Below are positions 1-9,446 of a DNA stretch of 64,000 nucleotides, one piece after another. Every line of letters starts with the position of its first letter. Within the stretch, counting starts at the first letter, position 1. A program made the translations under genes and the position numbers. The notes beneath the pieces are model-generated. The model was given only the letters and a program-made list of their open reading frames with translations. It was not told the DNA's origin and did no database searches. Source of the DNA: Ideonella_A sakaiensis_A (GTDB lineage: Bacteria; Pseudomonadota; Gammaproteobacteria; Burkholderiales; Burkholderiaceae_C); the NCBI RefSeq assembly GCF_048320135.1, contig NZ_CP182947.1, positions 3,286,001 through 3,350,000 on the forward strand, read 5' to 3'.

Positions 1-1
1 G

Positions 2-156
2 GAACGGTCTGCCGCGCCGCTGCGTCGTGGCATGTGGCATAAGCCCGAATCGGGGCTGAAGCCCCTCCCACAAAAGTCCGCGCCACATGCGAGCTCAAAG
101 GCCGCTCCGGCCCGGAGCGAGCCGTCCGAACTGCCTGGACGCTTGGAGTACAAGCT

Positions 157-160
<4 letters not shown>
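2..160 (+). CDS. Partial 3' end of an upstream reading frame (possibly an ABC permease)
   Basis: A frame open from the left window edge runs to a TGA at 158-160. That TGA overlaps the TTG start of the next gene by three bases (TTGA), the usual sign of translational coupling. ABC ATPases of the following type are normally encoded next to their permease, so this could be a permease C-terminus, but the 52 visible codons hold no transmembrane segment and no recognisable motif. Much of the stretch is a palindromic repeat (30-90) read through in frame as a Pro/Lys/Ser-rich tail. It could equally be an accidental open frame through an intergenic repeat. Confidence 0.35.
30..90. repeat. REP-like palindromic repeat with nested inverted repeats
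   Basis: An outer inverted repeat GCATGTGGC (30-38) / GCCACATGC (82-90) encloses an inner perfect stem GGGGC (52-56) / GCCCC (61-65) with a TGAA loop. The core resembles the 'ggggcttcagcccc' class of extragenic palindromes scattered through many proteobacterial genomes. It ends about 65 bases before the next start codon and lies inside an open frame. Confidence 0.6.
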
Positions 161-948
<788 letters not shown>

Positions 949-1066
949 TCCTGGCGCGGCACCGGTTTCGGCAAACCGTGTACCGTGGGGCAGTCCGCCT
1001 GAACCAATTCGTTGCAGGCCGGCTCGAACCAGTCGAGCAGGCACTGCTTGCAACCGGACCGATGCC

Positions 1067-2500
1067 ATGGACATGAAAAGCAAACCCGACGCCGCGGCGA
1101 TTGCCGCCTCATTGAGATCGACGCTGGAGTTGCAGCGCGCTGCCTATCATGCCGACCCGGTGCCCGACCTGGCTCAGCGCAAGGCCGATCTGAAGACCTT
1201 GCAGCGCTTCGTGCGCGACCACAAGCAAGCCTTGTGCGACGCGATCCACGCCGATTACGGCAACCGCTCGCGGCATGAAACGATGCTGGCCGAGATCTTT
1301 CCGGTCATCGATGGCATCGACCATGTGCTCAAGCGCCTGCGCAGCTGGATGAAGCCCGAGCGCCGCGCGGTCGACCTGCGCAATTTTCTTGGTGCCACCA
1401 ATGTGGCGATCCCGCAGCCGCTCGGTGTCGTCGGCGTGATCGTGCCGTGGAATTTTCCGCTCAACCTCAGCCTCGTTCCGCTGACCTACATCTTCGCCGC
1501 CGGCAATCGGGCGATGGTCAAGATGAGCGAGAACTCGCGCCACCTCGCGAAGCTGCTGATCGAGCGGATGCCGGACTATTTTCCGCCGGAGAAGCTGCAG
1601 TTTTTCGACGAGACCGGCGGGGTCGGCGTCGAATTCTCGAAGCTGCCGTTCGACCACCTGCTGTTCACCGGCTCCGGTGCGACCGGCCGTGCGGTGATGG
1701 CAGCGGCGGCGAAGAACCTGTGCCCGGTGACGCTGGAACTCGGCGGCAAGGCGCCCGCGATCCTGTGCGACGACTTTCCGCTGCGGCTGGCCGCCGAGCG
1801 CATCCTGTTCGTCAAGTTCCTGAATGCCGGGCAGATCTGCACCAGCGTCGATCACCTGTGGATGCCGGACGCCGGCATCGTCGAGTTCGTGCGCGAGGCG
1901 CGGCAGATCGTCGCCGCGCGGTATCCCAGCCTGGCCACGGCGGATTACACGTCGATCATCGACCAGCGCTCGTTCGATCGGCTGCTGGCTGCGCTCGACG
2001 ATGCCCGCAAGCGCGGCGCGACGGTGGTCCAGCTGATCGACGGGCCGGCGTTCGATGCGGCCTCGCGAAAAATCGCGCCGTGCATCGTCCTCGACGCGCC
2101 CGACGAAAGCGAGTTGTGGCAGCGCGAGATCTTCGGCCCGATCCTGCCGATCCGCGGCTACCAGGATCTCGAGCAGGTGATCGCCGCGGTCAATGCCGGG
2201 CCGCGCCCGTTGGCGATCTATCCGTTCAGCAACGACGAAAAAACCGTGCAGATGCTGCTCGACCGCGTGATGTCCGGTGGCGTTTCGGTCAACGATGCCC
2301 TGTTCCATGTCGGCCAGCACGACCTGCCGTTCGGCGGAGTCGGGGAATCGGGCATGGGCCACTATCACGGCAAGGAGGGTTTCACGACCTTCTCGAAGCT
2401 GCGCCCGGTTTTTTACCAGGCACGTTTTTCGACGCTGAAATTCCTGATGCCGCCGTATGGCCGCTTTGCCGATAGCGTGCTGTCGTTCCTGACCCGCTGA
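1067..2500 (+). CDS. NAD(P)-dependent aldehyde dehydrogenase, coniferyl-aldehyde dehydrogenase-like
   Basis: The 477-residue enzyme oxidises an aldehyde to the acid with NAD(P). Visible motifs are PWNFP (127-131), the cofactor loop GSGATGR (202-208), the general-base glutamate in LELGGK (about 224) and the nucleophilic cysteine in NAGQICTS (C258). The short length and the PWNFPLNL and LNAGQICTSVDH patterns match the coniferyl-aldehyde/long-chain dehydrogenase branch (CalB-like) rather than betaine or succinate-semialdehyde enzymes. The physiological substrate cannot be read from sequence. It stands alone between an ABC ATPase and a methyltransferase. A start two codons later (ATG AAA) is also possible. 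Confidence 0.88.
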   Translation: MDMKSKPDAAAIAASLRSTLELQRAAYHADPVPDLAQRKADLKTLQRFVRDHKQALCDAIHADYGNRSRHETMLAEIFPVIDGIDHVLKRLRSWMKPERRAVDLRNFLGATNVAIPQPLGVVGVIVPWNFPLNLSLVPLTYIFAAGNRAMVKMSENSRHLAKLLIERMPDYFPPEKLQFFDETGGVGVEFSKLPFDHLLFTGSGATGRAVMAAAAKNLCPVTLELGGKAPAILCDDFPLRLAAERILFVKFLNAGQICTSVDHLWMPDAGIVEFVREARQIVAARYPSLATADYTSIIDQRSFDRLLAALDDARKRGATVVQLIDGPAFDAASRKIAPCIVLDAPDESELWQREIFGPILPIRGYQDLEQVIAAVNAGPRPLAIYPFSNDEKTVQMLLDRVMSGGVSVNDALFHVGQHDLPFGGVGESGMGHYHGKEGFTTFSKLRPVFYQARFSTLKFLMPPYGRFADSVLSFLTR

Positions 2501-2558
2501 GCGCGCGGCGGCGCAGCAGGCGGGCGGGGCGACGCGCTGGCCGCTGAGATAATCGGCC

Positions 2559-3521
2559 ATGCTCTGGACGCGCCCCACCGACAGCCTCGAACACCGCCGC
2601 CGCGACCTCGCGCGCCGCCTGCACAAGCTGCACCAGGTCTTCGAGGTGCCGTCATTGCAGCGCGAGCGCATCGGCGTCTCGCAGGTGGTCGCGTATTACG
2701 AGCATTGCCACGACGCCTACCGCAAATACCACTCGTCCGAGGGGTCGGTGCATCTGGCGCTGAACGATGGCGACCGCTTCGATCCTGACGGTTTCCATGG
2801 CCAGCTGCGGCGGATGGAACAGAGCTGGACGCAGGCGGCCGCGGCGCCGCGCGACGTGCTCGAACTGGCATTCGGCCAGGGTTTCAACCTGAACTATCTG
2901 GCGCCCCGCCATCCCGGCATCCATTTCACCGGGCTGGACCTGACGCCAGTCCATGCGCAGATCACCGCCGAGCGGCTGCAGCGCAACAAGCTGTCGAATG
3001 TCAGCCTGACGCTCGGCGATTTTCACCATCTGCCGTATGCCGATGGCAGCTTCGACCATGTCTTCACGATCGAGTCGCTTTGTTATGCGACCGATCTGCC
3101 GCGGGTGCTTGGCGAGGTCGCGCGCGTGCTGCGGCCGGGCGGCGCGTTCACGATCTTCGACGTCTACCAGCCGCGGCCGAACCCGGATACCGACGCCGAC
3201 AGCCTGCTGGCGGCCGAACTGATCGCGCGCGGCATGGCGCTGGAGCGCTGGCAACTGCTCGACGAACTGCTGGCCGGCGCCGATACCGTCGGGCTGCAGC
3301 CGGAGCGGCGCGCCGTCCTCAACGACCAGATCCTGCCCGACCTGCGCCGGCTCGAGCGCATCACCGGCGCGATCATCCGTTTTCCGTGGCTGGGTCGCCG
3401 CGCGCTGGCCAGGCGCAGCCCGCTGCGCGGACGCAATATCCTCGCCGGCTACCTGATGCGCTGCGTGATGCAGGCGAGGATCCTCGAGTACCACCACCTG
3501 CTGCTGCACAAGCCGGCGTGA
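2559..3521 (+). CDS. Class I SAM-dependent methyltransferase
   Basis: The 320-residue protein has SAM motif I VLELAFGQGFN (100-110), an acidic residue after the second strand in FTGLDL, motif II/III in PYADGSFDHVF, and post-motif LRPGG, all typical of the UbiE/sterol-C24 methyltransferase superfamily. A basic, helical N-terminal extension of about 90 residues and an Arg-rich C-terminus of about 70 residues flank the catalytic core. The glycine-rich loop is unusual (AFGQG instead of GCGTG). The acceptor, perhaps a lipid or fatty acid by analogy with the superfamily, is inferred only. It converges on the Tas-like gene. Confidence 0.8.
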   Translation: MLWTRPTDSLEHRRRDLARRLHKLHQVFEVPSLQRERIGVSQVVAYYEHCHDAYRKYHSSEGSVHLALNDGDRFDPDGFHGQLRRMEQSWTQAAAAPRDVLELAFGQGFNLNYLAPRHPGIHFTGLDLTPVHAQITAERLQRNKLSNVSLTLGDFHHLPYADGSFDHVFTIESLCYATDLPRVLGEVARVLRPGGAFTIFDVYQPRPNPDTDADSLLAAELIARGMALERWQLLDELLAGADTVGLQPERRAVLNDQILPDLRRLERITGAIIRFPWLGRRALARRSPLRGRNILAGYLMRCVMQARILEYHHLLLHKPA

Positions 3522-3528
3522 CGCCGGC
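3512..3528. terminator. Stop-codon hairpin, possible weak terminator
   Basis: A perfect 7-bp stem GCCGGCG / CGCCGGC has the TGA stop of the methyltransferase as its loop. There is no downstream T-run, so intrinsic termination is uncertain; an mRNA 3'-end stabilising role is also possible. Confidence 0.3.
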
Positions 3529-3566
3529 CTGGCCGCAGCGGCGCTGCTCCCGGTAGCGCTGGTGCC

Positions 3567-4637
3567 TTACTGCGCCGGATCCCGGTACTGCTTGCGGATC
3601 GCGTCGATCTCGCCCAGCAGTTCGTCCGACAACTTGGTGCCGAACGAGCTGATGTTCTCGTACAGCTGCTGCACCGTCGTCACGCCGATGATCGTGCTGG
3701 CGACCCGCCACGACTGCGCGCAGTAGCCGAGCGCGAGCTGGGTCGGCGTGATGCCGTGCCGCTTGGCGAGCGCGTTGTATTCGCGCGCCGCGGCCAGCGC
3801 CTCCGGGCGTGTCCAGCGCGACTGCTTCATCGAGTCGAAGATCGCCAGCCTGCCCGGCTTGTTGTCGTCGTCGGCAATGCCGACATCGTCGTATTTGCCG
3901 GTCAGCGCACCAAAGGCCAGCGGCGAATAGGCGAGCAGCGATACCTGGTGGCGGAACAGCACCTCATCAAGGCCGTTGTCGACCGAGCGGTTGGTCAGCG
4001 CATACGGGTTCTGCACCGTCGCGATGCGCGCCAGGCCATGCCGTTCTGCCAGGTGGACAAATTCGCAGACGCCCCACGGCGTCTCGTTCGACAGCCCGAT
4101 CGCGCGCACCTTGCCGGCCTTCACGAGGCCGTCAAGGGCCTGCAACTGCTCGAGGATCGGCGTCTGCTCGCGTTCCTTGGCCGGGTCGAAATAGACCGCG
4201 CCGAAGGTCGGCGCATTGCGGTTCGGCCAGTGGATCTGGTACAGGTCGATGACGTCGGTGCGAAGCCGCTGCAGGCTGTCGTCGCAGGCCTTGACGATGT
4301 CGGCCGGGCTGAGGTCGAGGCTGCCGTTGCGCACCCAGTCCATGTTGCGTGCCGGGCCGGCGACCTTGGTCGCCAGCACGACACGTTTGCGCATCGCCGG
4401 GTTGGCGGCAAACCAGTTGCCGATGATGCGTTCGGTCGCGCCATAGGTCTCGGCCCGCGTCGGCACCGAATACATCTCGGCGGTATCGATGAAATTGATG
4501 CCGCCCTCGACCGCGCGCTCGAGGATGGCATGCGCAATCGCTTCGTCGACCTGCTCGCCGAAGGTCATCGTGCCGAGGCAGATCGGCGACACCTGCAGCT
4601 CGCTGCGCCCCAGCTGGACCGGTTTGAATGTGCTCAT
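3567..4637 (-). CDS. Aldo/keto reductase, Tas family
   Basis: A 356-residue NADP(H)-dependent oxidoreductase with the AKR catalytic tetrad in view: D51 in NFIDTAEMY, Y56, K91 in VLATKVAG and H136 in YQIHWPNR. The NFIDTAEMYSVP and YQIHWPNR segments and the length fit the Tas branch (E. coli Tas is about 346 residues). The natural substrate of this branch is poorly defined. It lies 43 bases upstream of nothing on its own strand and convergent with the methyltransferase; the next minus-strand gene upstream (acyl-CoA synthetase) ends 43 bases before its start, so co-transcription is possible. Confidence 0.88.
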   Translation of the reverse strand: MSTFKPVQLGRSELQVSPICLGTMTFGEQVDEAIAHAILERAVEGGINFIDTAEMYSVPTRAETYGATERIIGNWFAANPAMRKRVVLATKVAGPARNMDWVRNGSLDLSPADIVKACDDSLQRLRTDVIDLYQIHWPNRNAPTFGAVYFDPAKEREQTPILEQLQALDGLVKAGKVRAIGLSNETPWGVCEFVHLAERHGLARIATVQNPYALTNRSVDNGLDEVLFRHQVSLLAYSPLAFGALTGKYDDVGIADDDNKPGRLAIFDSMKQSRWTRPEALAAAREYNALAKRHGITPTQLALGYCAQSWRVASTIIGVTTVQQLYENISSFGTKLSDELLGEIDAIRKQYRDPAQ

Positions 4638-4680
4638 GGCGGCAGTTTAGAGGCTGGCGTGCGGGCCGGTCGGGGGATCC

Positions 4681-6612
4681 TCAGCGTCCGCCCGCAGCAG
4701 CGGCGGCCGCCGCCCGCTCTTCTTCCTGCAGCCGCAACACCCGCCGCTGCACCTTGCCGGTGGTCGTCATCGGCAATACATCGATGAATTCGATCTCCTT
4801 CGGATATTCATACGGCGCCAGCCGGCCGCGCACATGCTGTTGCAGGTCTTCGATCAGCGCGTCGCTGGCCGAATGGCCGGGAGCGAGCACGACATAGGCC
4901 TTGACCAGTGCGCCGCGCGCCGGATCGGGTTTCGGCACCACCGCGGCATTGGCGACCGCCGGATGCTTGACGAGGCAATTCTCGATCTCGCTCGGCCCGA
5001 TGCGGTAGCCGGCGACCTTGAAGATATCGTCGCTGCGGCCCTGGTACCAGAGGTAGCCGTCGTCGTCCATCACTGCGGTATCGCCGGTGCGGCACCAGCT
5101 GTTCGACGGGTCGCCGGTAAATTTGCCGCGGGTCGCGTCGTCGTTGCGCCAGTAGCCGAGGAAGACGATCGGATCGGGCTCGCCGTGGATATCGAGCCGA
5201 TGCAGCGCGACGTCACCCGGCGTTCCGCGCGGGCACTCCATGCCTTCGTCGTCGATCACCGCGATCCGATGGCCGGGGTAGGGCCGGCCCATGCTGCCGG
5301 GGCGGGCTGGCCAGCCGACGCCGTGGCCGTGGCGCCGGTTGTTCATCGCGCAATTGCCGACGATGTAGTTGATCTCGGTCTGGCCGAACATCTCGTTGAC
5401 GGTGACGCCGAGTTGCTGTTCGCAGAACGCGAATACCGCATCGCCGACCGCCTCGCCGGCGCTCATGATCGCCTGCAGTTCGAGCCGGTAGCGCTCGCGC
5501 GGGTTGGGCACTGCCTTCATCATCGCCTTCAGCGCGGTCGGGAACAGAAAGGTGTGGGTCACCCGGTAACGCTCGAGCAGCTCGAACGCCTTCTCGGGCG
5601 AAAAGCGGCCCTGGAAGGCGACGATCGCACGGCCGAAATAGAGGGTCGGCAGCAGGGCGTCCATCAGGCCGCCGGTCCAGGCCCAGTCGGCGGGGGACCA
5701 GAAGACGCATGGCGTCTTCTGATCCCCGCCGACTGGGCTTTGCCCTGAATTCACGCCCCCCATCTCCCGCTCCCTCTTCCCCGGGGGAAGAGGGCCTGCG
5801 TGGCCCATCTCCCTGGCCCTCTTCCCCGAGGGAAGAGGGACTGAGGTGCCGGACTCTTGCGTTGTCCTCCCTGAGGGAACAGGGTCTGTGCCGCGCAGGG
5901 GGTCGAAGCCAAACCAGTTCTGGCTGCAGATGAAGCCGGTCAGGTTGCCGATCAGCGCGCGTTGGGGGAGGAGGGCGCCTTTGGCGGGGCCGGTGGTGCC
6001 GCTGGTGTAGATCAGGATCGCCGGGTCTTCGGCGGTGGTGGCGACGCGGGTGAAGCTGTCGGGATGGGCTGGCAGCGAGCGGTCCCAGTCGACGTCGCCC
6101 TGGCCTTGGGCGCCGCCGACCGCGAGCACGGTCTTCAGCTGCGGGCACTGCGGGCGCGCCGCGAGCAGGTTGGTGATCGCGCTTTCGTCGACGATTGCCA
6201 GCGTCGCCTCGCTGTTCTGCAGCCGGTATTCGAGTGCTTCGGGGCCGAACAGCATCGCCAGCGGCATCGCGACCGCACCGAGCTGGTGGATCGCGATGTG
6301 GGCGACCGCGGTTTCCGGCCGCTGCGGCATCACGATCGCGACCCGGTCGCCGCGCTGCACGCCGAGGTTGCGCAGCAGACCGCTCAGCCGGTTCGCATCG
6401 CGCTGCAGATCGGCATAACTGATGCGGCGGCGCTCGCCGGCTTCGGTTTCATGGTGGATCGCCGTCGCATCGGGCGTGTCGCGCGCCCAGCGGCCGCAGC
6501 AGGCCTCGGCGATGTTGAAGTCCGGAGGCACCAGCCAGCGGAAGTTGCCGTGCATCGCCGCGTAATGGTCGGCTGCTGCCGGCGCGGCGGAGGCGTCGTG
6601 CTGCTTCGCCAT
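4681..6612 (-). CDS. AMP-forming acyl-CoA synthetase with a repeat-derived in-frame insertion
   Basis: The 643-residue enzyme activates a carboxylate to acyl-AMP and then acyl-CoA. It has the P-loop YTSGTTGPAKG (202-212), the A5-like motif FGQTEINY (about 409-416) and the C-terminal lysine in TTGKVQRR (about residue 620). The family normally reads FGFDP-short linker-FWSPADWAWTGG; here about 64 low-complexity residues (about 239-302, bases 5707-5898) separate the two halves. This insert is rich in Pro, Gly, Lys and Arg, repeats SGKRAREM / PGKREREM, and is encoded by palindromic repeats. The frame is intact, so the protein could be made, but activity is unproven. A GNAT gene ends 3 bases upstream, indicating an operon. 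Confidence 0.85.
   Translation of the reverse strand: MAKQHDASAAPAAADHYAAMHGNFRWLVPPDFNIAEACCGRWARDTPDATAIHHETEAGERRRISYADLQRDANRLSGLLRNLGVQRGDRVAIVMPQRPETAVAHIAIHQLGAVAMPLAMLFGPEALEYRLQNSEATLAIVDESAITNLLAARPQCPQLKTVLAVGGAQGQGDVDWDRSLPAHPDSFTRVATTAEDPAILIYTSGTTGPAKGALLPQRALIGNLTGFICSQNWFGFDPLRGTDPVPSGRTTQESGTSVPLPSGKRAREMGHAGPLPPGKREREMGGVNSGQSPVGGDQKTPCVFWSPADWAWTGGLMDALLPTLYFGRAIVAFQGRFSPEKAFELLERYRVTHTFLFPTALKAMMKAVPNPRERYRLELQAIMSAGEAVGDAVFAFCEQQLGVTVNEMFGQTEINYIVGNCAMNNRRHGHGVGWPARPGSMGRPYPGHRIAVIDDEGMECPRGTPGDVALHRLDIHGEPDPIVFLGYWRNDDATRGKFTGDPSNSWCRTGDTAVMDDDGYLWYQGRSDDIFKVAGYRIGPSEIENCLVKHPAVANAAVVPKPDPARGALVKAYVVLAPGHSASDALIEDLQQHVRGRLAPYEYPKEIEFIDVLPMTTTGKVQRRVLRLQEEERAAAAAAAGGR
5681..5738. 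repeat. Near-perfect 27-bp inverted repeat inside the acyl-CoA synthetase gene
   Basis: Left arm 5681-5708 and right arm 5712-5738 are reverse complements except for one substitution and one single-base indel, separated by three bases. The left arm encodes the conserved host motif VFWSPADWA, while the right arm lies in the inserted segment and encodes GQSPVGGDQKT. This suggests the right arm is an inverted copy of host sequence made when the insert formed. Confidence 0.8.
5766..5890. repeat. Cluster of REP-like palindromes within the insert
   Basis: Two strong palindromes of one kind occur in tandem: CCCTCTTCCCC / GGGGAAGAGGG (5772-5794) and CCCTCTTCCC / GGGAAGAGGG (5817-5839), followed by a degenerate third copy near 5866-5884 (tccctgaggga). 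The units are about 45-50 bases apart. This motif type is usually extragenic in proteobacteria; here it is translated. Confidence 0.75.
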
Positions 6613-6615
6613 CGT

Positions 6616-7125
6616 TCAGCTCCGCGCGTAGCGTTGCAGCGATTCGCCGGTGATCCGGCAGATCCGCCAGTCGGGCATCACGACCGCACCCATCTTTTCG
6701 TAGAACGAAATCGCATTGGCATTCCAGTCGAGCACGCTCCATTCGAAGCGGCCGCAGCCGCGTTCGACGGCCAGCGCGCCGAGGTGCTGCAGCAGCGCCT
6801 TGCCGATGCCGCACTGGCGGTGCGCCGGCTGGACATAGAGGTCTTCGAGGTAGAGCCCGGGTTTGCCGAGAAAGGTCGAAAAATTGCTGAAGAACAGCGC
6901 GAAGCCGACCACCGCACCGTCGCGCTCGGCCAGCACCGCCTCGGCGGCCGGACGCGCGCCGAACAGCTGCTCGCGCAGGCTCTCAGGCGTCACGACGACC
7001 ATGTGCTCGAGCTGCTCGAATACCGCCAGCTCACGGATCAGGCCGACGATTGCCGCGCAATCGGCAGCAGCGGCCGGACGCAGCATGAAGCCGCTTTTTC
7101 TGGTGTCTTCAAGAGTCTGGGTCAT
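6616..7125 (-). CDS. GNAT family N-acetyltransferase
   Basis: A 169-residue acetyl-CoA-dependent acetyltransferase. The central segment LYVQPAHRQCGIGKALL carries the Q/RxxGxG/A pyrophosphate-binding motif A, preceded by LEDLYV, and followed by a C-terminal DWNANAISFYEKMGA motif B. The whole domain spans residues 13-160 and resembles the diamine/thialysine acetyltransferase (SAT) group, but the substrate is not certain. The start ATG at 7125 (MTQTLED) was chosen because the family homology begins just after it; the longer open frame upstream is Arg-rich and not protein-like. It is the first gene of a two-gene operon with the acyl-CoA synthetase (3-base gap). Confidence 0.85.
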   Translation of the reverse strand: MTQTLEDTRKSGFMLRPAAAADCAAIVGLIRELAVFEQLEHMVVVTPESLREQLFGARPAAEAVLAERDGAVVGFALFFSNFSTFLGKPGLYLEDLYVQPAHRQCGIGKALLQHLGALAVERGCGRFEWSVLDWNANAISFYEKMGAVVMPDWRICRITGESLQRYARS

Positions 7126-7205
7126 TGGCGGATTGTCGCGCTGCCGCAGCCGCGCGGCGATTGGTGCAAACGCAGGTTTTGCCGGCGTTGCCTTAGAGTC
7201 CAACC

Positions 7206-8150
7206 ATGTCTGCCGAACCCCAAGCTTCAGCTGCTGCGCCTTATCTCGAGCGGCGGCGTGCCCGCAGCATCTTTCTCGAGCTGCGCGGCTTGCGCCTGCA
7301 CCTGCTGGTCTGGGGCGACGCCGCGCTCGCCAGCGAAGCACGGCCGAGCCTGCTGATGCTGCACGGCTGGATGGACGTCGGCGCATCGTTCCAGTTCGTC
7401 GTCGATGCCTTCGCCACTGATCGGCACATCGTCGCGCTCGACTGGCGCGGCTTTGGCCAGAGCGACCGCTCCGGCGCCGACAGCTACTGGTTTCCCGACT
7501 ACCTCGGCGACCTCGATGCAATCGTCGACAGCTTGAGCGCGCGCGGCGAACTGAGCCCGGCGATCGATCTGCTCGGCCACAGCATGGGTGGCAATGTCGC
7601 GATGTTCTACGCCGGCATCCGGCCGCAGCGCATCCGCCGGCTGATCAACCTGGAAGGTTTCGGTCTGCCGGCGACCGAGCCGGGCCAGGCGCCTGGGAGG
7701 TATGCAAAGTGGCTCGACGAATTGAAGCAGCCGCCGGGGCTGCGCCGCTACGACAGCCTCGATGCAGTGGCCGAAAGACTGCGCAAGACGAATCCCCGGC
7801 TGCCGCCGCAGCGTGCCGCCTGGCTGGCCGGGCACTGGGCGCGGCAGGCGGCCGACGGGTTGTGGGACATCCTCGGCGATCCGGCGCACCGACGTGTCAA
7901 CCCGGTGCTGTACCGGCGCGACGAGGCGCTGGCCTGCTGGGCCGCGATCAGCGCGCCGCTGCTGTGGGTCGAGGGCGCGTTGACCGACATGAAGCGGTTC
8001 TGGGGCGAGCGCTACCCGCGCAGCGATTTCGAGAGCCGGCTTGCCGTCGTGCCGCAGGTCGAGCGCGAGGTGATCGCCGACGCCGGGCACATGCTGCACC
8101 ACGACCAGCCGCGGGCGCTGGCCGAGCGGATCGAGCGCTTCATCGGCTGA
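7206..8150 (+). CDS. Alpha/beta-fold hydrolase
   Basis: The 314-residue protein has the canonical fold: oxyanion segment LHGWMD (52-57), nucleophile elbow GHSMGG (S126) and the C-terminal histidine in ADAGHMLHHD. The cap region between about 150 and 230 is helical and Pro-rich. These are features of the carboxylesterase/epoxide-hydrolase-like superfamily with a serine nucleophile. Substrate unknown. It is divergent from the GNAT gene (80-base gap) and 64 bases upstream of prfB. Confidence 0.85.
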   Translation: MSAEPQASAAAPYLERRRARSIFLELRGLRLHLLVWGDAALASEARPSLLMLHGWMDVGASFQFVVDAFATDRHIVALDWRGFGQSDRSGADSYWFPDYLGDLDAIVDSLSARGELSPAIDLLGHSMGGNVAMFYAGIRPQRIRRLINLEGFGLPATEPGQAPGRYAKWLDELKQPPGLRRYDSLDAVAERLRKTNPRLPPQRAAWLAGHWARQAADGLWDILGDPAHRRVNPVLYRRDEALACWAAISAPLLWVEGALTDMKRFWGERYPRSDFESRLAVVPQVEREVIADAGHMLHHDQPRALAERIERFIG

Positions 8151-8214
8151 ACGCCGGGGCGCGCGCCGGCGGCATGCAAAAATCGCGGTTTTCCCGCAGC
8201 CGAAGGAGTGCCCC

Positions 8215-9319
8215 ATGGACGTCGAACACATCAATTCAATCGGCAACCGCATCGCTGACCTGAGCGAGCGTACGCAAGCTCTACGGGGGTATCTTTGACT
8301 ACGATCGCAAAGCTCTGCGACTGAACGAGGTCAACGCCGCGCTGGAGAATCCCAAGGTCTGGGATGAGCCGAAACGTGCGCAGGAGCTCGGCCGCGAAAA
8401 GCGCCTGCTCGAAACCGTCGTCGAGAAGATCGACCACCTGACCAGCAACCTCGCCGACAACACCGAGCTCTACGAGATGAGCAAGGCCGACGGCGACATC
8501 GACGGGCTGAAGGCGATCGAAGCCGAGGCCGATGCGCTGGAGGCGACGATCAAGGACCTCGAATTCCGCCGGATGTTCAACAACCCGGCCGATCCGAGCA
8601 ACTGCTTCATCGACATCCAGGCCGGCGCCGGCGGCACCGAGGCCTGCGACTGGGCGCAGATGCTGCTGCGCCAGTACCTGCGCTACTGCGAGCGCAAGGG
8701 TTTCAAGACCGAGGTGATGGAGGAGACCGAAGGCGACGTCGCCGGCATCCGCAGTGCGACGATCAAGGTCGAGGGCGACTATGCATTCGGCCTGCTGCGC
8801 ACCGAAACCGGCGTGCACCGGCTGGTGCGCAAGAGCCCGTTCGATTCGTCCGGTGGCCGCCACACCAGCTTCGCCAGCCTGTTCGTCTATCCGGAAGTCG
8901 ACGACAGCATCGAGATCGAGATCAACCCGGCCGATGTGCGCACCGACACCTTCCGCGCCAGCGGCGCCGGCGGCCAGCACATCAACAAGACCGATTCGGC
9001 GGTGCGGCTGACGCACATTCCGACCGGTATCGTCGTGCAGTGCCAGAACGACCGTTCGCAGCACCGCAACCGCGACGAGGCCTGGCAGATGCTGCGTTCG
9101 CGGCTGTACGAACACGAGATGCGCAAGCAGCAGGAAGCGCAGCAGAAGCTCGAGGACACGAAAACCGACGTCGGCTGGGGCCACCAGATCCGCAGCTATG
9201 TGCTCGACAACAGCCGCATCAAGGATCTTCGCACCGGCTTCGAGGTGTCTGCGACGCAGAAGGTGCTCGACGGGGATCTGGATGGTTTCATCGAGGCCAG
9301 CCTGAAACAGGGTATCTAA
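8215..9319 (+). CDS. prfB: Peptide chain release factor 2, with programmed +1 frameshift
   Basis: RF2 releases nascent peptides at UGA and UAA. The gene starts at ATG 8215 (upstream GAAGGAG), runs 27 codons, meets an in-frame TGA at 8296-8298 and continues in the +1 frame from 8297 to 9319, giving about 367 residues, the normal length. The SPF anticodon-like motif (RKSPFDSSGG) that reads UGA and the peptidyl-hydrolysis motif GAGGQHINK are both intact. The spliced product is regulated by its own supply: low RF2 favours frameshifting. A start at 8477 in the shifted frame would lose the N-terminal domain and is not used. Confidence 0.97.
8284..8299 (+). promoter_or_regulatory. prfB programmed +1 frameshift site
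   Basis: The site reads CGG GGG TAT CTT TGA C: an anti-SD-like GGGGG just upstream, the slippery CTT codon, an in-frame UGA and a following C that weakens termination. These are the hallmarks of the classic RF2 autoregulatory site. Confidence 0.95.
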
Positions 9320-9323
9320 CCAA

Positions 9324-9357
9324 GCTCGGTCTCGCTTTACAAGAAAGCGAGCCGAGC
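9324..9357. terminator. Hairpin after prfB, probable transcription terminator or mRNA end
   Basis: A 14-bp stem GCTCGG(T)CTCGCTTT / AAAGCGAGCCGAGC with one bulged T and a 5-base loop (ACAAG) lies five bases after the prfB stop. No U-tract follows, so it may act as a Rho-assisted or processing hairpin. Confidence 0.5.
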
Positions 9358-9375
9358 GATGCGCTTTTCAAGCCA

Positions 9376-9446
9376 CTCGCAACGGCCGGGTCTCCCGGCC
9401 CGATGCGAGGCGCCCCTCGGGGGCAGGAGCGCAGCGACTGGGGGGC
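9376..9446. repeat. Intergenic palindromic repeat upstream of pepN
   Basis: A composite hairpin CTCGCA...GGCCGGG-TCT-CCCGGCC...TGCGAG (9376-9409) is followed by gcgcccctcgggggcagg and ggggggc. The second half resembles the 'cccctcgggggcagcga' repeats that I associate with intergenic regions of Burkholderiales. It abuts the pepN ribosome-binding region. Confidence 0.5.

Noticed and set aside
1109..2671. A 520-codon minus-strand frame
   Set aside because: Antisense to the aldehyde dehydrogenase gene, whose catalytic motifs are intact.
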